From Medicago truncatula (taxonomy: Eukaryota > Streptophyta > Magnoliopsida > Fabales > Fabaceae): a stretch of DNA of 64,000 nucleotides. Below the pieces are notes generated by a model. It was not told the DNA's origin, searched no databases, and worked only from the letters and a program-made list of their open reading frames with translations. Below are positions 10,340 to 20,798 of the stretch, in pieces. Numbering within the stretch: the stretch's first letter is position 1; each line of letters starts with the position of its first letter. Both the position numbers and the translations under genes were made by a program. The stretch lies in assembly GCF_003473485.1 (NCBI RefSeq), contig NC_053044.1, positions 6,336,501 through 6,400,500 of the forward strand, read 5' to 3'.

Positions 10340-11457
10340 CCCTGCCAAAGAACCGAAATTTGCAATACAAGTTAACAAGTATTGTAAATGAATATGTAAA
10401 AGAACCGAAATTTAGAACTTATCAATAGCATTCAAATATTGATTCTTTGTGAGTGTCTACTCTCTTTCGATGAACCTCTTGTTCTTTTTTTCCTTCTGAT
10501 TTTCAACCAGATTTTTATTCGGACTGCTGTGGTTTGCCTAAGTTGAGATTTTCGTAGGCGGTTGTTGTTATTTTTTTATATCTCTATTTCCTTTCTGTCT
10601 TTGTTTCTTGTTTTTCTTCGAGGGTTTTGGCCTAGTCCCCCCTCTTGTATTTTTTCTTTTTTTTTTTTAATAATATTTTGAGAATATTTTGAGATTGACG
10701 GTAGAGGGCGGGGTTTCATTGGGGTGGCAACCTTGTTGGGATGTCGTTATTTCCCCTTAATGTCTGTCCTTTCTCCTGGTTTAGCGGAAAAAAATGTTAT
10801 TTTTTATTTAAATGATTGATTTTGAAAATTTATCATTTTTGTAATGTTTTTTTTAATTAAACTTTTCTTTGGAATGTTTATCTTTTATTTAATTGAGTAA
10901 AAAAATCTGTTTTATTTAATATGTTTTAAAATTTAACCTTTTTTTGAAAGAAAATACGAAAAAAAAAATTGGATTTTATGAAAAGGCTTTGACCCGTCAG
11001 AAAAGAGTATTTTAATTTAACTTTTTTTTTAATGAATGTTTATCTTTTATTTAATTGAGTACAAAAAATCTGTTTTATTTAATTTGTTTTAAAATTAAAA
11101 TCTTTTTGAAAGAAAATTGCAAAAAAAATGGATATTTTGAAAAGGCACGAGCCCGTCAAAAAAGAGTAGTGACGGTTCTTTAAAAAGTGTTTTGAATATT
11201 TTTCTATTTAATTTTATATGATATTTGTTCTTTTGTTTTACATATTGGTTTTAAAAAGAGGTGTTTCAATATACTTTTTTCCTTACCTTCAAAAAAAAAA
11301 AAAAAAAACTTTTTCCGTATAGAATTTTTTTTATTACATAGTATATAATATCACTTTTTTCCTTATGGCTTCAAAAAAGAAGTTAGCTATTGTGTCACCA
11401 CCACCAAATCTAGGCATACCACATTGAAAAAATCAGCTTATTTGTCTCATTAAGTAA
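10340..11457. repeat. AT-rich upstream block with internal repeats, inverted copy at 28090-28560
   Basis: Holds repeats of a ~190-bp unit (TTTATCTTTTATTTAATTGAGT at about 10879 and 11039, followed by AAAAGGC...CCCGTCA). The same sequence, reverse-complemented, lies at about 28090-28560 upstream of the broken PI-I copy, so it belongs to the duplicated PI-I block. No gene is seen. Confidence 0.7.
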
Positions 11458-11504
11458 ATGTCCAATCTAACAAAGGTGCCGTTTTGGAATCAACTTTTTT
11501 GGTT

Positions 11505-11512
11505 TATAAATA
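11505..11512 (+). promoter_or_regulatory. TATA box of PI-I gene copy 1
   Basis: TATAAATA lies 65-72 bp upstream of the start codon. The box and its context (GTGCCGTTTTGGAATCAACT upstream) are conserved in the other two PI-I copies. Confidence 0.6.
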
Positions 11513-11576
11513 TTTTAAGTTCACTTGAGAGATCAGCAAAATATCATTTTGTGAAGTTGTCTATAGTTTGGTATTC

Positions 11577-11989
11577 ATGGCAGAAGAAAAATCAGGACAA
11601 GGAACAAATCCTCCTCAGGAACAGCCAAGTGAGTTCTAATGTTTTTTTTCTTTCTTTTTCGGTTAACCTAATGATTAAAAATTCACTCGTGATTAAGTGG
11701 AGAATTTGAGCTTAAACTCGAAGTCCTACATATATAAATAGTGATATTGAACATATATTTTGGCTTTCTCATTAATATAAAATAATTAATTTCAGGGAGA
11801 AATAATCCAACAAGAAGAAATTGGTCTGAGCTAGTTGGTGTGACAGCAGAAGAAGCAGAGAGGAAAATAAAGGAAGAGATGCATGGAGTTGAAATTCGAG
11901 TGGTGCCACCTGGCTATTTCAGGTTCAAGAGAGTTCGATTGTATGTTGATCAATCTAATAAGCTCATTAAGACTCCAACAATTGGTTGA
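11577..11989 (+). CDS. Potato inhibitor I family protein, reactive loop deleted
   Basis: Two exons, 11577-11628 and 11796-11989, joined by a GT-AG phase-1 intron, encode 81 residues. The family consists of small serine-protease inhibitors that present a substrate-like loop to subtilisin- or chymotrypsin-like enzymes. The core is recognisable: [18 protein letters not shown], then [11 protein letters not shown] and [19 protein letters not shown]. There is no signal peptide (MAEEKSGQG start), as is common in plant members. Compared with the copies at 26499 and 41572, five residues (VTADF) between PPGYF and RFKRVRL are missing. These include the expected P1-P1' pair, so canonical inhibition is unlikely. 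Splice sites and frame are intact. It may be expressed but non-inhibitory, or a recently disabled gene. Confidence 0.8.
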
Positions 11990-12540
11990 TTCATCAACTA
12001 AATATTTGTTCAAATGAGATTTGGGTATAATGCTAGTGGTGAAATTTAAAGAATAAATGGAGTTTTTTTTTTTTTTTAATTAGAATAAACAAGGGGGGTT
12101 AGGAATAAAGCTAGCATATGTAATTTGAAGAATAAACAAGAGTTGTTGTGACATTTTCGGGTTCATACATGTTTAAGCTTATGATTTGTGTTATGCATAT
12201 TATTATTTTATCTAAATAAATTAAAAAAATGATAATTGACTACTAAATTGAAATAAATTATCTTAAAAAAAACTTCAAAATTAATTTGACGTAGACAATT
12301 TCAAAACATTTTAAATAATTTATTTTTGTATCGACCCTTTAGTTTTTATGGAAAAACGGTCCTAATAATCTGATGTTTGGTCGTAAATAAGGGACTCTGT
12401 TCATCTGAAGTTCGATTCGGAGGTAAGTAAAGTTTAACCCAAAATTATTCCATCAATGACTCTAACTCGGTTCTTCCAAGTGATTCATTATTTTGTGGAG
12501 AACATTAATCACTTGAGGTCATTCACTTAGTTAAAAAAAG
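11990..12540. other. 3' flank of PI-I copy 1; no gene
   Basis: Contains the 3' UTR, similar to the flanks at 26130-26470 and 23340-23650 in inverted orientation, with a poly-T run at 12064-12079. Nothing else is recognisable. Confidence 0.6.
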
Positions 12541-12900
12541 GGCCGGCGTAGGCCAAGTGCAACCAGGCCCTTGGCACAGGGCATCACACATAGAGAGACC
12601 TCAAAATATTCAGAAAAAGGAAGAAAAAAAAACTTGTATCTATAGACGACATCCGTCACTAAATGTCATTTTTTCGTAGGTAAAAGTTTGGAAGACAACA
12701 ATTTTATTGTTAATTATGAATTGTCCATAAGTAAATGTCTATTTATTTGTAGGTAAAAGTCATGTTTGAGCAATTGCTTATATATTTAACTACAATTTAA
12801 TTGTCTATCACTATAAATAGTGTTGATTTTTTTTTTCAATTCATTTAAAATGAAAATTGTCAAGTCCGTAGCCGGGCCTCCAAATTGTTGGAAACAACCT
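12541..12900. repeat. Possible hAT-like non-autonomous element
   Basis: GGGCCGGCGTAGGCC at one end and CCGTAGCCGGGCCTCC at the other are roughly inverted, and TAGTTAAA / TGGTTAAA outside them could be an 8-bp target duplication with one mismatch. The inside holds two diverged copies of a ~65-bp stretch (CGTAGGTAAAAGT / TGTAGGTAAAAGT). Family assignment is inference. Confidence 0.35.
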
Positions 12901-13242
12901 TGGTTAAATTTTTTTTTTAATTAATTATAATGTTTGGACACGTGATTAATTAATTATCATGTATTTCTATTCATATTACCATATTTATGTTTATAATCAA
13001 CAATGAACAGACTAAGTACTCTCTTAGGTTTGTTGAATACAAAACCAAGTTAAATGTACTTACAATTTTTGTTGAAGACAAAACAAAAAGGAATTATGAA
13101 CAAATCATTAACTAAAAGTATGAATCTCTTTACTTTCAAACTAGGCTAAATAAACTACACTCAAATAATAGTTTTTATTTTGCAAGATAATGAAGTAATC
13201 AAGACTGCAAGAGCATAACAATTACCAGTTGACAATAGTAGT
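12901..13242. other. No gene seen; 3' flank of NLR gene
   Basis: AT-rich; likely holds the 3' UTR and polyadenylation signals of the resistance gene that ends at 13243. Confidence 0.5.
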
Positions 13243-16200
13243 TCATGAAATCCTTTTATGATCAACATCAATGTCCCTTATGTGGGAAATTTTGTTCCAA
13301 ACTTGAGGGTCTTTCATGTGGCACCTTTCTTTCAGCAAAGGACATCCAATGATGTAAAGATTTAGTAGTGAGGCTGGCAGTGTTTCTCCAACCATGTTCT
13401 CCAATTGTGGGCAGTCCCTAATTCTTAACTGTTGGAGGGAGGTGAGATGGATAAGGCCCTTACAATCCAACATTTCCAAACTAGAAAATGTAAGTAGTGT
13501 TAGAGACTTAAGGGAAGCATGTAACAAACCTTCCTTTGGGAAAGATTTGATCCCATCACATGGACCTTGAATTGTTACATCAGTAAGCATGTCCATGGAA
13601 GGCCAGGACAGACCAGTAAGTAGTTTCTCGCAATTCATGATGCGAATCGATCTCAACTTAGGTGGCATACCACTTTCGGGGAATGATTCAATTTCTGGAC
13701 AGTTTTCTAGTCGGAAATATTCTAACTTTGGAAGAAGAATGTTCATCTCATGAGGCAGTGACTTTAACTTGTTGCACTTGGATATGAGAAAACGGGTCAT
13801 GTTGGGTGCAGGCAATCCTTCATTTGACAATGATACTAAATTGGGGCATTCGCGGATCTCAAAAGAAGTCAAATTTTGAAGAGTAAAATCCTGTGACTTT
13901 GATACCAAAAGAGATTCTAGATTTTCACAGTTACTGATGTAGAGACGTTTTAGTTTCGGAAAGATATCCAATGGGAGAGATGTGAGTGAATAACAACTGT
14001 TGTGTATTGACAATGACTCTAGTAACTTGTGAGTGTGCTGTTTTGTGAATTCTAGTTTTCTAAAATCCTCTATATGCAAAGTCTTCATTGATATGCACAA
14101 ACAATCACCTGGATAAGATATGGCAGATGAACAATCTGTTAATTCTAAATATTTGACACATGTTGGTTGGGTGACGGCGATGGCCTCAAGAACAGACTCC
14201 ACCACTGGACTTCCTTTAATTTTTAAAAACTCTATTGAAAAAGGTAATTCATGCAAAACTACTTTATGGCTTTTTACTATCTGTAAACTAAGAACAGAAG
14301 GAGCTTTTGGGAGAGAAGAGACAAGATGCTCACAACTTCTAATTGCAAGTGTTTTCAATGAAGGGAGGTGAACTGGTAAATCTCCTCTTAATTTTGGACA
14401 ATTTTCTATTGTGAGACGCTTAAGTTGAGGAAAAGCATATGACTCAGATGAATGCCACACCTTCCAACAAGGCATGTTTTCAAATTCAAGAAATTCAAGC
14501 AAAGGAAATGGTGTTACGGAAGAAGAAGAATCTCCGTTTTTGTAGAAACTACCATCTATAGTCTCTAGCCCATTCAAATCTGAAATAGTGAGGTACTTGA
14601 GAGTTGTTAGTTGCCCAAGTGAAGGAAGCAAACAACAATTCTCACAAGAAGAGATTGTTAGACTAGTCATATTGTGATACGAAGGATTCCCAATCCAATC
14701 TGGAAATCTTGTACCCCTATAGCCATTTATTGATAGCAATTTCAGGTCTTGGTAAGGTTGTAATTTGCAAAGTATATCAATTTCTGTTTGAGAATCTGTA
14801 CAATCATCACTTGAAAACCATTCCAAGAATAAGTTGTTAATCTGCTTCTTATCCATCATTTTCGCCTCCAATGCTTCACTCCCATTTCTAACATTCTCTA
14901 ACTTCCTAATTGAAAGAGATCCATGAAGATTTGAAAGTCCTCCCAATTCCTTGATACTATCCTCTTCTTGCTTGCCCACAATGAAATAACTTAGATGATG
15001 CAATTGGTTTAATTTGCTCATACCTTTGGGCATCTCTTTTAATGCAGTTTCAGCAATATCAAGATAGCACAAGTTCACAAGATTTTGCATTCCACATGGT
15101 AGCATAGTCAGCTTATAACAACCAAACAGATTCAAAGTTTGCAGATTGTACAAATTACACAATGACTCTGGCAAGGTCCTTATTCCTGTCAATGAGAGAT
15201 TCAAGTATCGCAAATGGATCAATTCACCTATTGAATCAGGCAACATGTCAAGATTTCTGAAGCGAGAAAATGACAAAACTCGTAAGTATTTAAGCTTCAA
15301 TAGCGAGATACATGGCACCCTTTCATTGTTGAATGCAGCAACTTCAAAGTTGATCGGTAAGAATGTTCTCAGAAATTTTACTCTACCAAGTACTTCAAAG
15401 TTTTCTGAGATTAGACCATCGAATTTGGTGAATGACAAATGACGAGTCTTGATGTTAATCTTGGTTTCTTTCCCAAGTTCTTCCGATCTAAAGAAGAATT
15501 CTCCACTTAGGAATGTTGCTAAATCATGCATGAGATCGTGCATCACAAATGACATGTTCCGAGTACTTGATTGTTGAAAAAATGATCTCGAAACTAAATA
15601 ATCAAAATACTCAGAACCAACCTCTTCAAAAGTCATTCCTTTTATTGGTGGCAATAAAAGATCTTCGGCCATCCACAACAAGATTAAATCATTTTTCTCA
15701 AATTCATAATCTTTGGGATATAGCGAACAATAAACAAAACAGCGTTTCAAATGTGGAGGGAGATAGTGATAACTAATTCTCAATGCCGGAATGACCTTAC
15801 TTTCACTTTCAGATAATTCCCAAATGTCACTCTTCAGTACATTACTCCAATCCAATATGCCATGTTTTCTTCGCAGAATGCCTCCAAGTGATTGTGCTGC
15901 TAAAGGCAATCCCTTGCACTTTTTAACAATCTCTCGGCCAATTTTTTCTAGATCTGTAGCATTCCTACCAGATCCCGGGGTAAAACATGCATGGTTTGCA
16001 AACACTAACCAACAATCTTCATTCGACAACTGATTTAGCCTATAAGTTTGAACCGTTTGGACTACAGAGGCAACCTTTTCACTGCGAGTTGTTATAAGAA
16101 TTTTACTTCCCTTAATCCCACGTTGAAAAGGTTTTATAAGAAGATCCCAATTGACATAATCCTCAATCCAAACATCATCCAAAACAACAAAGAATTTCTT

Positions 16201-16989
16201 TTCTTTCAACATATCTTGCAAATCAAGTTGAAGTAAATTTAGATCATTCATTTCACAAGTTCTTCTTGTAATTGCTTGTGTTATAATCTTTGTAACCCTC
16301 AAAATGTCAAACTCTTCAGAAACACAAACCCAAGCTTTAAAATCAAATACATGCTTCAAATACTCATCATTGTACACCAACTGAGCTAAAGTAGTTTTTC
16401 CTACCCCTCCCATTCCCACAATAGGTATCACAATCACTTCTTCACCATTATCACTGTTATCATCTAACAAAAACTTGATGATGCCCTCCTTGTCTTTGTC
16501 CCTGCCATACACACGAGATTCGTCTTGGAGAGATGTTGATGGAGTTTTATATGACAAATTCTCCACTACAATCTCTTTGAGTTCAAGACTGTCTTTGAGT
16601 TTCAAAATATATTCTAGTCTCTCAACTATATCTTCAAACTTACTAACCATACCCCTATCTTGCACATTGAAAAAGCGCGAAAAGAGATTAGTTACCTCTT
16701 TTTGAATCACAGTTTTTGTCGAAACTTCATCCAATAAGTCATCAGCTACATAGACAGCATCTTTGAGATCATTGAGCCAGTTGTTGACATCAGAATCCCT
16801 GGTTTGTTTCTTCTCAGCATCATTAAGCACAGCTCTAACCACTCTCAAAGTTGTCTCGAGCCTCTGAAGCAATTTCTTGTCAAGTTTGTTTCCAAGGATC
16901 AAATTAGCAACTTCAGGTGATGCCAGCCTTTTGAAGACAACATCAAAGAAAGCAGAGAGGAAAGCTCCACCAATCACTGCTTCTGCCAT
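13243..16989 (-). CDS. CC-NBS-LRR (CNL) disease resistance protein
   Basis: A single open frame of 1248 residues encodes an intracellular immune receptor of the RPP13-like/I2-like group. The Rx-type coiled coil spans residues 1-150 (LKDAVYVADDLLDEV stands in the EDVID region). NB-ARC motifs are complete: P-loop GMGGVGKTT (about 192-200), kinase-2 FFVVLDDVW (266-274, final W as in CNLs), RNBS-B GSKILITTR (294-302), GLPLAA (360-365), RNBS-D CFVYCSLYPKDYEFEK (417-432) and MHDLMHDLA (483-491). About 20 leucine-rich repeats follow from ~560 to ~1230. The start MAEAVIGGAFLSAFFDVVF is the classic N-terminus of the legume family. No TIR domain and no integrated decoy domain are seen. Length and motif set are normal, with no frameshift, so the gene is probably functional. 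Pathogen specificity cannot be read from sequence. Confidence 0.96.
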   Translation of the reverse strand: MAEAVIGGAFLSAFFDVVFKRLASPEVANLILGNKLDKKLLQRLETTLRVVRAVLNDAEKKQTRDSDVNNWLNDLKDAVYVADDLLDEVSTKTVIQKEVTNLFSRFFNVQDRGMVSKFEDIVERLEYILKLKDSLELKEIVVENLSYKTPSTSLQDESRVYGRDKDKEGIIKFLLDDNSDNGEEVIVIPIVGMGGVGKTTLAQLVYNDEYLKHVFDFKAWVCVSEEFDILRVTKIITQAITRRTCEMNDLNLLQLDLQDMLKEKKFFVVLDDVWIEDYVNWDLLIKPFQRGIKGSKILITTRSEKVASVVQTVQTYRLNQLSNEDCWLVFANHACFTPGSGRNATDLEKIGREIVKKCKGLPLAAQSLGGILRRKHGILDWSNVLKSDIWELSESESKVIPALRISYHYLPPHLKRCFVYCSLYPKDYEFEKNDLILLWMAEDLLLPPIKGMTFEEVGSEYFDYLVSRSFFQQSSTRNMSFVMHDLMHDLATFLSGEFFFRSEELGKETKINIKTRHLSFTKFDGLISENFEVLGRVKFLRTFLPINFEVAAFNNERVPCISLLKLKYLRVLSFSRFRNLDMLPDSIGELIHLRYLNLSLTGIRTLPESLCNLYNLQTLNLFGCYKLTMLPCGMQNLVNLCYLDIAETALKEMPKGMSKLNQLHHLSYFIVGKQEEDSIKELGGLSNLHGSLSIRKLENVRNGSEALEAKMMDKKQINNLFLEWFSSDDCTDSQTEIDILCKLQPYQDLKLLSINGYRGTRFPDWIGNPSYHNMTSLTISSCENCCLLPSLGQLTTLKYLTISDLNGLETIDGSFYKNGDSSSSVTPFPLLEFLEFENMPCWKVWHSSESYAFPQLKRLTIENCPKLRGDLPVHLPSLKTLAIRSCEHLVSSLPKAPSVLSLQIVKSHKVVLHELPFSIEFLKIKGSPVVESVLEAIAVTQPTCVKYLELTDCSSAISYPGDCLCISMKTLHIEDFRKLEFTKQHTHKLLESLSIHNSCYSLTSLPLDIFPKLKRLYISNCENLESLLVSKSQDFTLQNLTSFEIRECPNLVSLSNEGLPAPNMTRFLISKCNKLKSLPHEMNILLPKLEYFRLENCPEIESFPESGMPPKLRSIRIMNCEKLLTGLSWPSMDMLTDVTIQGPCDGIKSFPKEGLLHASLKSLTLLTFSSLEMLDCKGLIHLTSLQQLRIRDCPQLENMVGETLPASLLNLYIIGCPLLKERCHMKDPQVWNKISHIRDIDVDHKRIS

Positions 16990-17418
16990 GATTTCAGGAA
17001 TGTAAATTGGAGTTGGGATAATTTTTGTGTGAATAACTTGAGGGGCTAATATGTGTATTTACAAAATCTTAATGCGACCACTGTTTAACTCTCTCTCCAT
17101 ATTAGTCCTTAGTCATAAAAATAATATTTTATTTGGTCTTTATTATTAGAAACAATACTTTTTAGATTCATAGAATAATTAATGCATTTCGTTATAAATA
17201 TATACTAGATACATCACTTACACAATAAATTTAAAAATTAATTGGTTTTTTTATAATAAGGACAAGAGGAAGTAATTAATCCCTCAAATATATGAGATTT
17301 GTTATTTCAGTGTTTGCTTGTTAAGATGTCAGAGACTAACACAACAAAATTTTCATATACTTTATCGAATAAAATGTCGAATTTCATATACTTTGGGAAC
17401 TATTTATAATTGGGTCTT
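16990..17418. other. Upstream region of the NLR gene
   Basis: Holds the promoter and 5' UTR of the NLR gene by position. No clear TATA box could be singled out, and no other feature is seen. Confidence 0.5.
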
Positions 17419-17584
17419 GTTAACGAGTGTTTCCGGGACACTTTTAAGCATTTTAAAAGGAGAAATTATTCCATAAAAAAAAAAAAATCAAATGTTTCAA
17501 TTTCCAATGTATTGATTACAAAAAATTTCAAAAAATATTATCTTTAAAATGTCTTCAAGAGTGCCCCGGAGGCACTCGTTAGCA
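17419..17584. mobile_element. MITE with GAGTG...GGGGCACTC ends
   Basis: Terminal inverted repeats: GTTAACGAGTGTTTCCGGGA on the left and, reverse-complemented, GCTAACGAGTGCCTCCGGGG on the right. The element is ~166 bp with an AT-rich centre. I have seen this end sequence as a common legume MITE type; no certain target duplication was found. Confidence 0.65.
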
Positions 17585-17776
17585 TTTCCCTTTATAATTT
17601 TCTACATTTCAAGAAAGAAGTTGGAGGAAGACTAAAATTGAGCAACAAAATTGAGGGTTTATTCGTAATATATGTTTACATGTTTTCAACGCAAAAGTAA
17701 GTTTGATCACTTTGATGTATCAGCGATGAAAAGGAATAATGTAAAACAACCAAGTAATGTAAAAAATAAAAAATAG

Positions 17777-17843
17777 AGTCTTGATGCAACGGTAAAGTTG
17801 TTGTAAAAGGTCACGAGTTCAAACTCTGAAAACAACCACTTGT
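17777..17843 (+). repeat. Au-type SINE fragment
   Basis: GTCTTGATGCAACGGTAAAG, then TTGTTGT and a B box CACGAGTTCAAACTCTG, matches the head of the tRNA-derived Au SINE of angiosperms. The tail region is missing or diverged. Confidence 0.5.
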
Positions 17844-18844
17844 CATTTTCTTTTATTGGTTCCTAAAATTCATCTACAAGTATTCACGAGTTGAGTTGTG
17901 ATTAGATGCACTTGTACATCCTTTTCATATTTACGATACATTCAAGTTAAACTCAAATAATGTATTATAAGTAAATGTTGGATTTAGCAGAAAGGGACAA
18001 GTCTCACATAAATATTGTGAATCCAAATTCAAATTCTGAATGAATGATGTGTTCACATGTGGTGTAGTGTTCGATGGTACCTTAAATAGTAGGTTCAAAA
18101 ACCCAAAAGAAAACCGTTAGCCATTCAATTTAGCTTTTCTAAATTGTGAAAAGACTTGAGTTCGGTTTGGTTTTCTTCTTGAACCGTTAACCAACGAAGA
18201 AAAAACAAAAACTCAAATCTTTGGACCGTGCGTTGTGTATTCTTTCTCACGTGCTTATATTTTTTTGGATGGATGCTTGTGCTTTTATATCCTACCAAAG
18301 AAGATTCTTTTCTGATTCTTTTCATACTTCAATGCCGATTTCACTATCCAAACAAAGATAACAAAGGTGGAGTTGGTGGAAACCTACGATTTTTTCATAC
18401 ATTATTTATAACAAATATGAATAAATATTGTCCATTTTTTTTTCTTTAAATGGGTAGCCAGTAGCCACTGGCTAGTTGTATAAGTCATAGTCACATAATT
18501 CTCTTGATGCGTTGCAAACTCGGCAAATTGATACTTGTGTAATAGTTCATGATACTTTTATGAATTCGCTTGCACAAATTCCCGTATAATGTATCAAAAT
18601 CGACGATTCGAGATAAGTTAAGATCAATGAAAAAGAAAGCAAATAAATTTGCACAAAATTTCTTTGAAGCTAAATAAATTTTGCATAAAATTTGTTTGAA
18701 GCTTTCTTCATATGTTATATACAACGAACATGTACTCATACCTCGTACATTCTACAAAAAGCTTTTGTTACAAGCTTCAAATAAACTAGTTTAGTTGAAG
18801 GTTTTTTCAAATCATTTTAATTTCTAAATCATAATTTTTAAATG
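17844..18844. other. No gene seen
   Basis: Short open frames at 18125-18449 on both strands overlap each other and have no recognisable domains. A pair of ~20-bp near repeats (AAATAAATTTTGCATAAAAT / AAATAAATTTGCACAAAATT) lies at about 18640-18690. Confidence 0.45.
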
Positions 18845-18927
18845 TGGAGAAGTGGAGTGTCTGGGGTTCGAATCTCAACCCCTGCATATAATATACATTG
18901 TCCCCACCAACTGGGCTAAATTCACAT
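18845..18927 (-). mobile_element. tRNA-derived SINE with A and B boxes
   Basis: On the minus strand TTTAGCCCAGTTGGTGGGGA fits a pol III A box and GAGATTCGAACCCC a B box about 35 bp later, the spacing of a tRNA-derived promoter. It shares its B-box half with the copy at 10229-10330. No poly(A) tail or clear target duplication was found. Confidence 0.55.
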
Positions 18928-19227
18928 GAATAAATTAGGTTCTATTTTCTAGAGTTTTTAATTTGGGTATGATGAAGCAAAGTATCATTCTATAAAAAGT
19001 TTTTGTCTCAAACACTTTAAGAAAAATTCTTGCTTTCGATTGTTGTGACATTTTTTTTCTTCTACAATTTCGAATTAATTGAATGTAATCACAAGTAACT
19101 ACCATATTTTCATTCAAAAGTTTATCCGAGAATTGAAATATGCAATAATTTTTTTTTCACTTATGATGTGTTCGACAAAATGTTATCATAGAAAAGTTAT
19201 ATTATGTTTCGGTTATGTTATCATAGA

Positions 19228-19304
19228 AAATTTTAGAGTTGTAAATTTTGAGCTTTTTTTTCTTTCTAAAAAAAAAAACCTCAAAATTTACAACTCTAAA
19301 ATTT
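19228..19304. repeat. Perfect 25-bp hairpin
   Basis: The arms 19228-19252 and 19280-19304 are exact reverse complements (AAATTTTAGAGTTGTAAATT... / ...AATTTACAACTCTAAAATTT) separated by a 27-nt T/A-rich loop. It lies 20 bp outside the LTR retrotransposon and could be a MITE remnant or a small-RNA hairpin. Confidence 0.8.
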
Positions 19305-19324
19305 GGCTTTGGCATCTTGGTCAT

Positions 19325-20048
19325 TGTTGCGAATTCGATGAAAAATCACACCGATAACAACTTGATGTGTGGAACAAGGGATAATTAAGCAACCAAAATC
19401 AAAGCGTATGAAAGTTATAAATACAAGCCAAAAGTAGAAAACAACGGCGAGAAGAACACAAAGAAGGAGAAGAACACAAAGAAATTTGTGGACCCAGTTC
19501 GGTCCAATCTGACCTAGTCTGGGGGAGAGAGCAGCCCTCCAATCCACTATATGATGAGTTTCGTTACAAAGAGAAATCAATGGGTTACAAGAATAAGTCT
19601 CCCGCCTAATTCTACCCAAAGTCCCAATCTCTTCCCGTAACCAAGAGACTCCAATCCTAATAGTGTTTCCCAAGGTGAATCAACCCACAAACCCTAGTGT
19701 TTGCTCCTAAAAGACAAACTCTATACAAACCCTAGTTTTGTTGTTGCCTTTCTAAACCCTTGTTTCAGCCCCCTCTATCTCTCAAAGTTTGCTTTGATAC
19801 AAGGTCTATATTTATAGTAAAAGTCTTGCTTAAAATCTGTAACAAATCTGCTTAAAATCTGTAACAAATCTGCACCCAAAAATATGTTTTATTTTTATCC
19901 GCCAGTCCACCATCGTGCCACGATGCGACCCCATCGTGCCACGATTTTTTCAGTGCCTTGCCCAAAAAACTAAAACCTCCATTGTGCCACGTTGCCTTGC
20001 CATCGTGCCACGATTCTGCATAAACCTGATTTTAAGTTAATTCTCACA
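19325..20048 (-). repeat. 3' LTR of the gag-only retrotransposon
   Basis: 724 bp, TGTTGCGAATTCGATG...TTAATTCTCACA on the plus strand. It carries three copies of the near-palindrome ATCGTGCCACGAT and two diverged ones at 19913-20020, more than its partner LTR. Confidence 0.9.
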
Positions 20049-20061
20049 ATTCTCCACCTTG
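20049..20061 (-). promoter_or_regulatory. Polypurine tract
   Basis: On the minus strand AAGGTGGAGAAT directly abuts the 3' LTR (TGTGAGAATT...), as in plant copia elements; it primes plus-strand DNA synthesis. Confidence 0.75.
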
Positions 20062-20099
20062 ACTTCAAATCAGTGATGATGTCGATCAGCAACCTCCTT

Positions 20100-20530
20100 G
20101 CTGCTCAAACCCTTGCTTCCCACTACTCCAAGTAGCTCCACAAGTTTACACCCTCAACCTCTTCAGCCATCGGAATATCTTCCGCCTTCTCGAAGATGCT
20201 TGTAGTCCAACTACACTAGGAATTTCAGGTAGTTCTACAAGACTATACCATAACCTCTTCAATACGAGACATCTCCTGCTTTCCTTGAAGATCTACTTGT
20301 ACCCAATCACCCTTGGCTTTTAGAGTAATCCACAAGTATACACCTCAACCCCTTCAGTCATCGGAATGTCTTCCGCCTTCTCGAAGAGTCCTTGCAGTCC
20401 AACTACACTAGGAGTTTTAGGTAGTCCCACAAGCTTTCACCATAACATCTTCAACGCAGAACATCTCCTGCTTCCTTGAAGATCACCTTGCATCCAATCA
20501 CCCTTGGCATTCTTTTAGAGTAATCTCGCA
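20100..20530. repeat. ~190-bp tandem repeat inside the gag-only element
   Basis: CTTCAGCCATCGGAATATCT at 20161 and CTTCAGTCATCGGAATGTCT at 20352, with the following ~170 bp, are diverged copies. They occupy the place where pol would lie in an autonomous element. Confidence 0.75.
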
Positions 20531-20798
20531 AGCCGTGCTACACATTCTCCAACCTCATGAAGAAATCCCTTGCTCATCATAGAGCATAGCACCCAAGGTC
20601 CTTCATAGTCGTACCATTACCAGTGTGTTCAACTCCACCTCACGCTGAGCGTACTCTACCTCAACTAGCAAATGCGTACATCCCACTATGTCTTCAACCT
20701 TGAAACTCCACCTCAACAGGTAGATCAGAGTATTCTTACCACCGCCTCTCCAGGCTGATGTTGAGTGTTTAACGTCTCTCCAGACGAACACCGCTCCA

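Noticed and set aside
14120-16705. Several plus-strand open frames opposite the NLR gene
   Set aside because: They are antisense shadows of the long LRR and NB-ARC coding sequence with no domains of their own.
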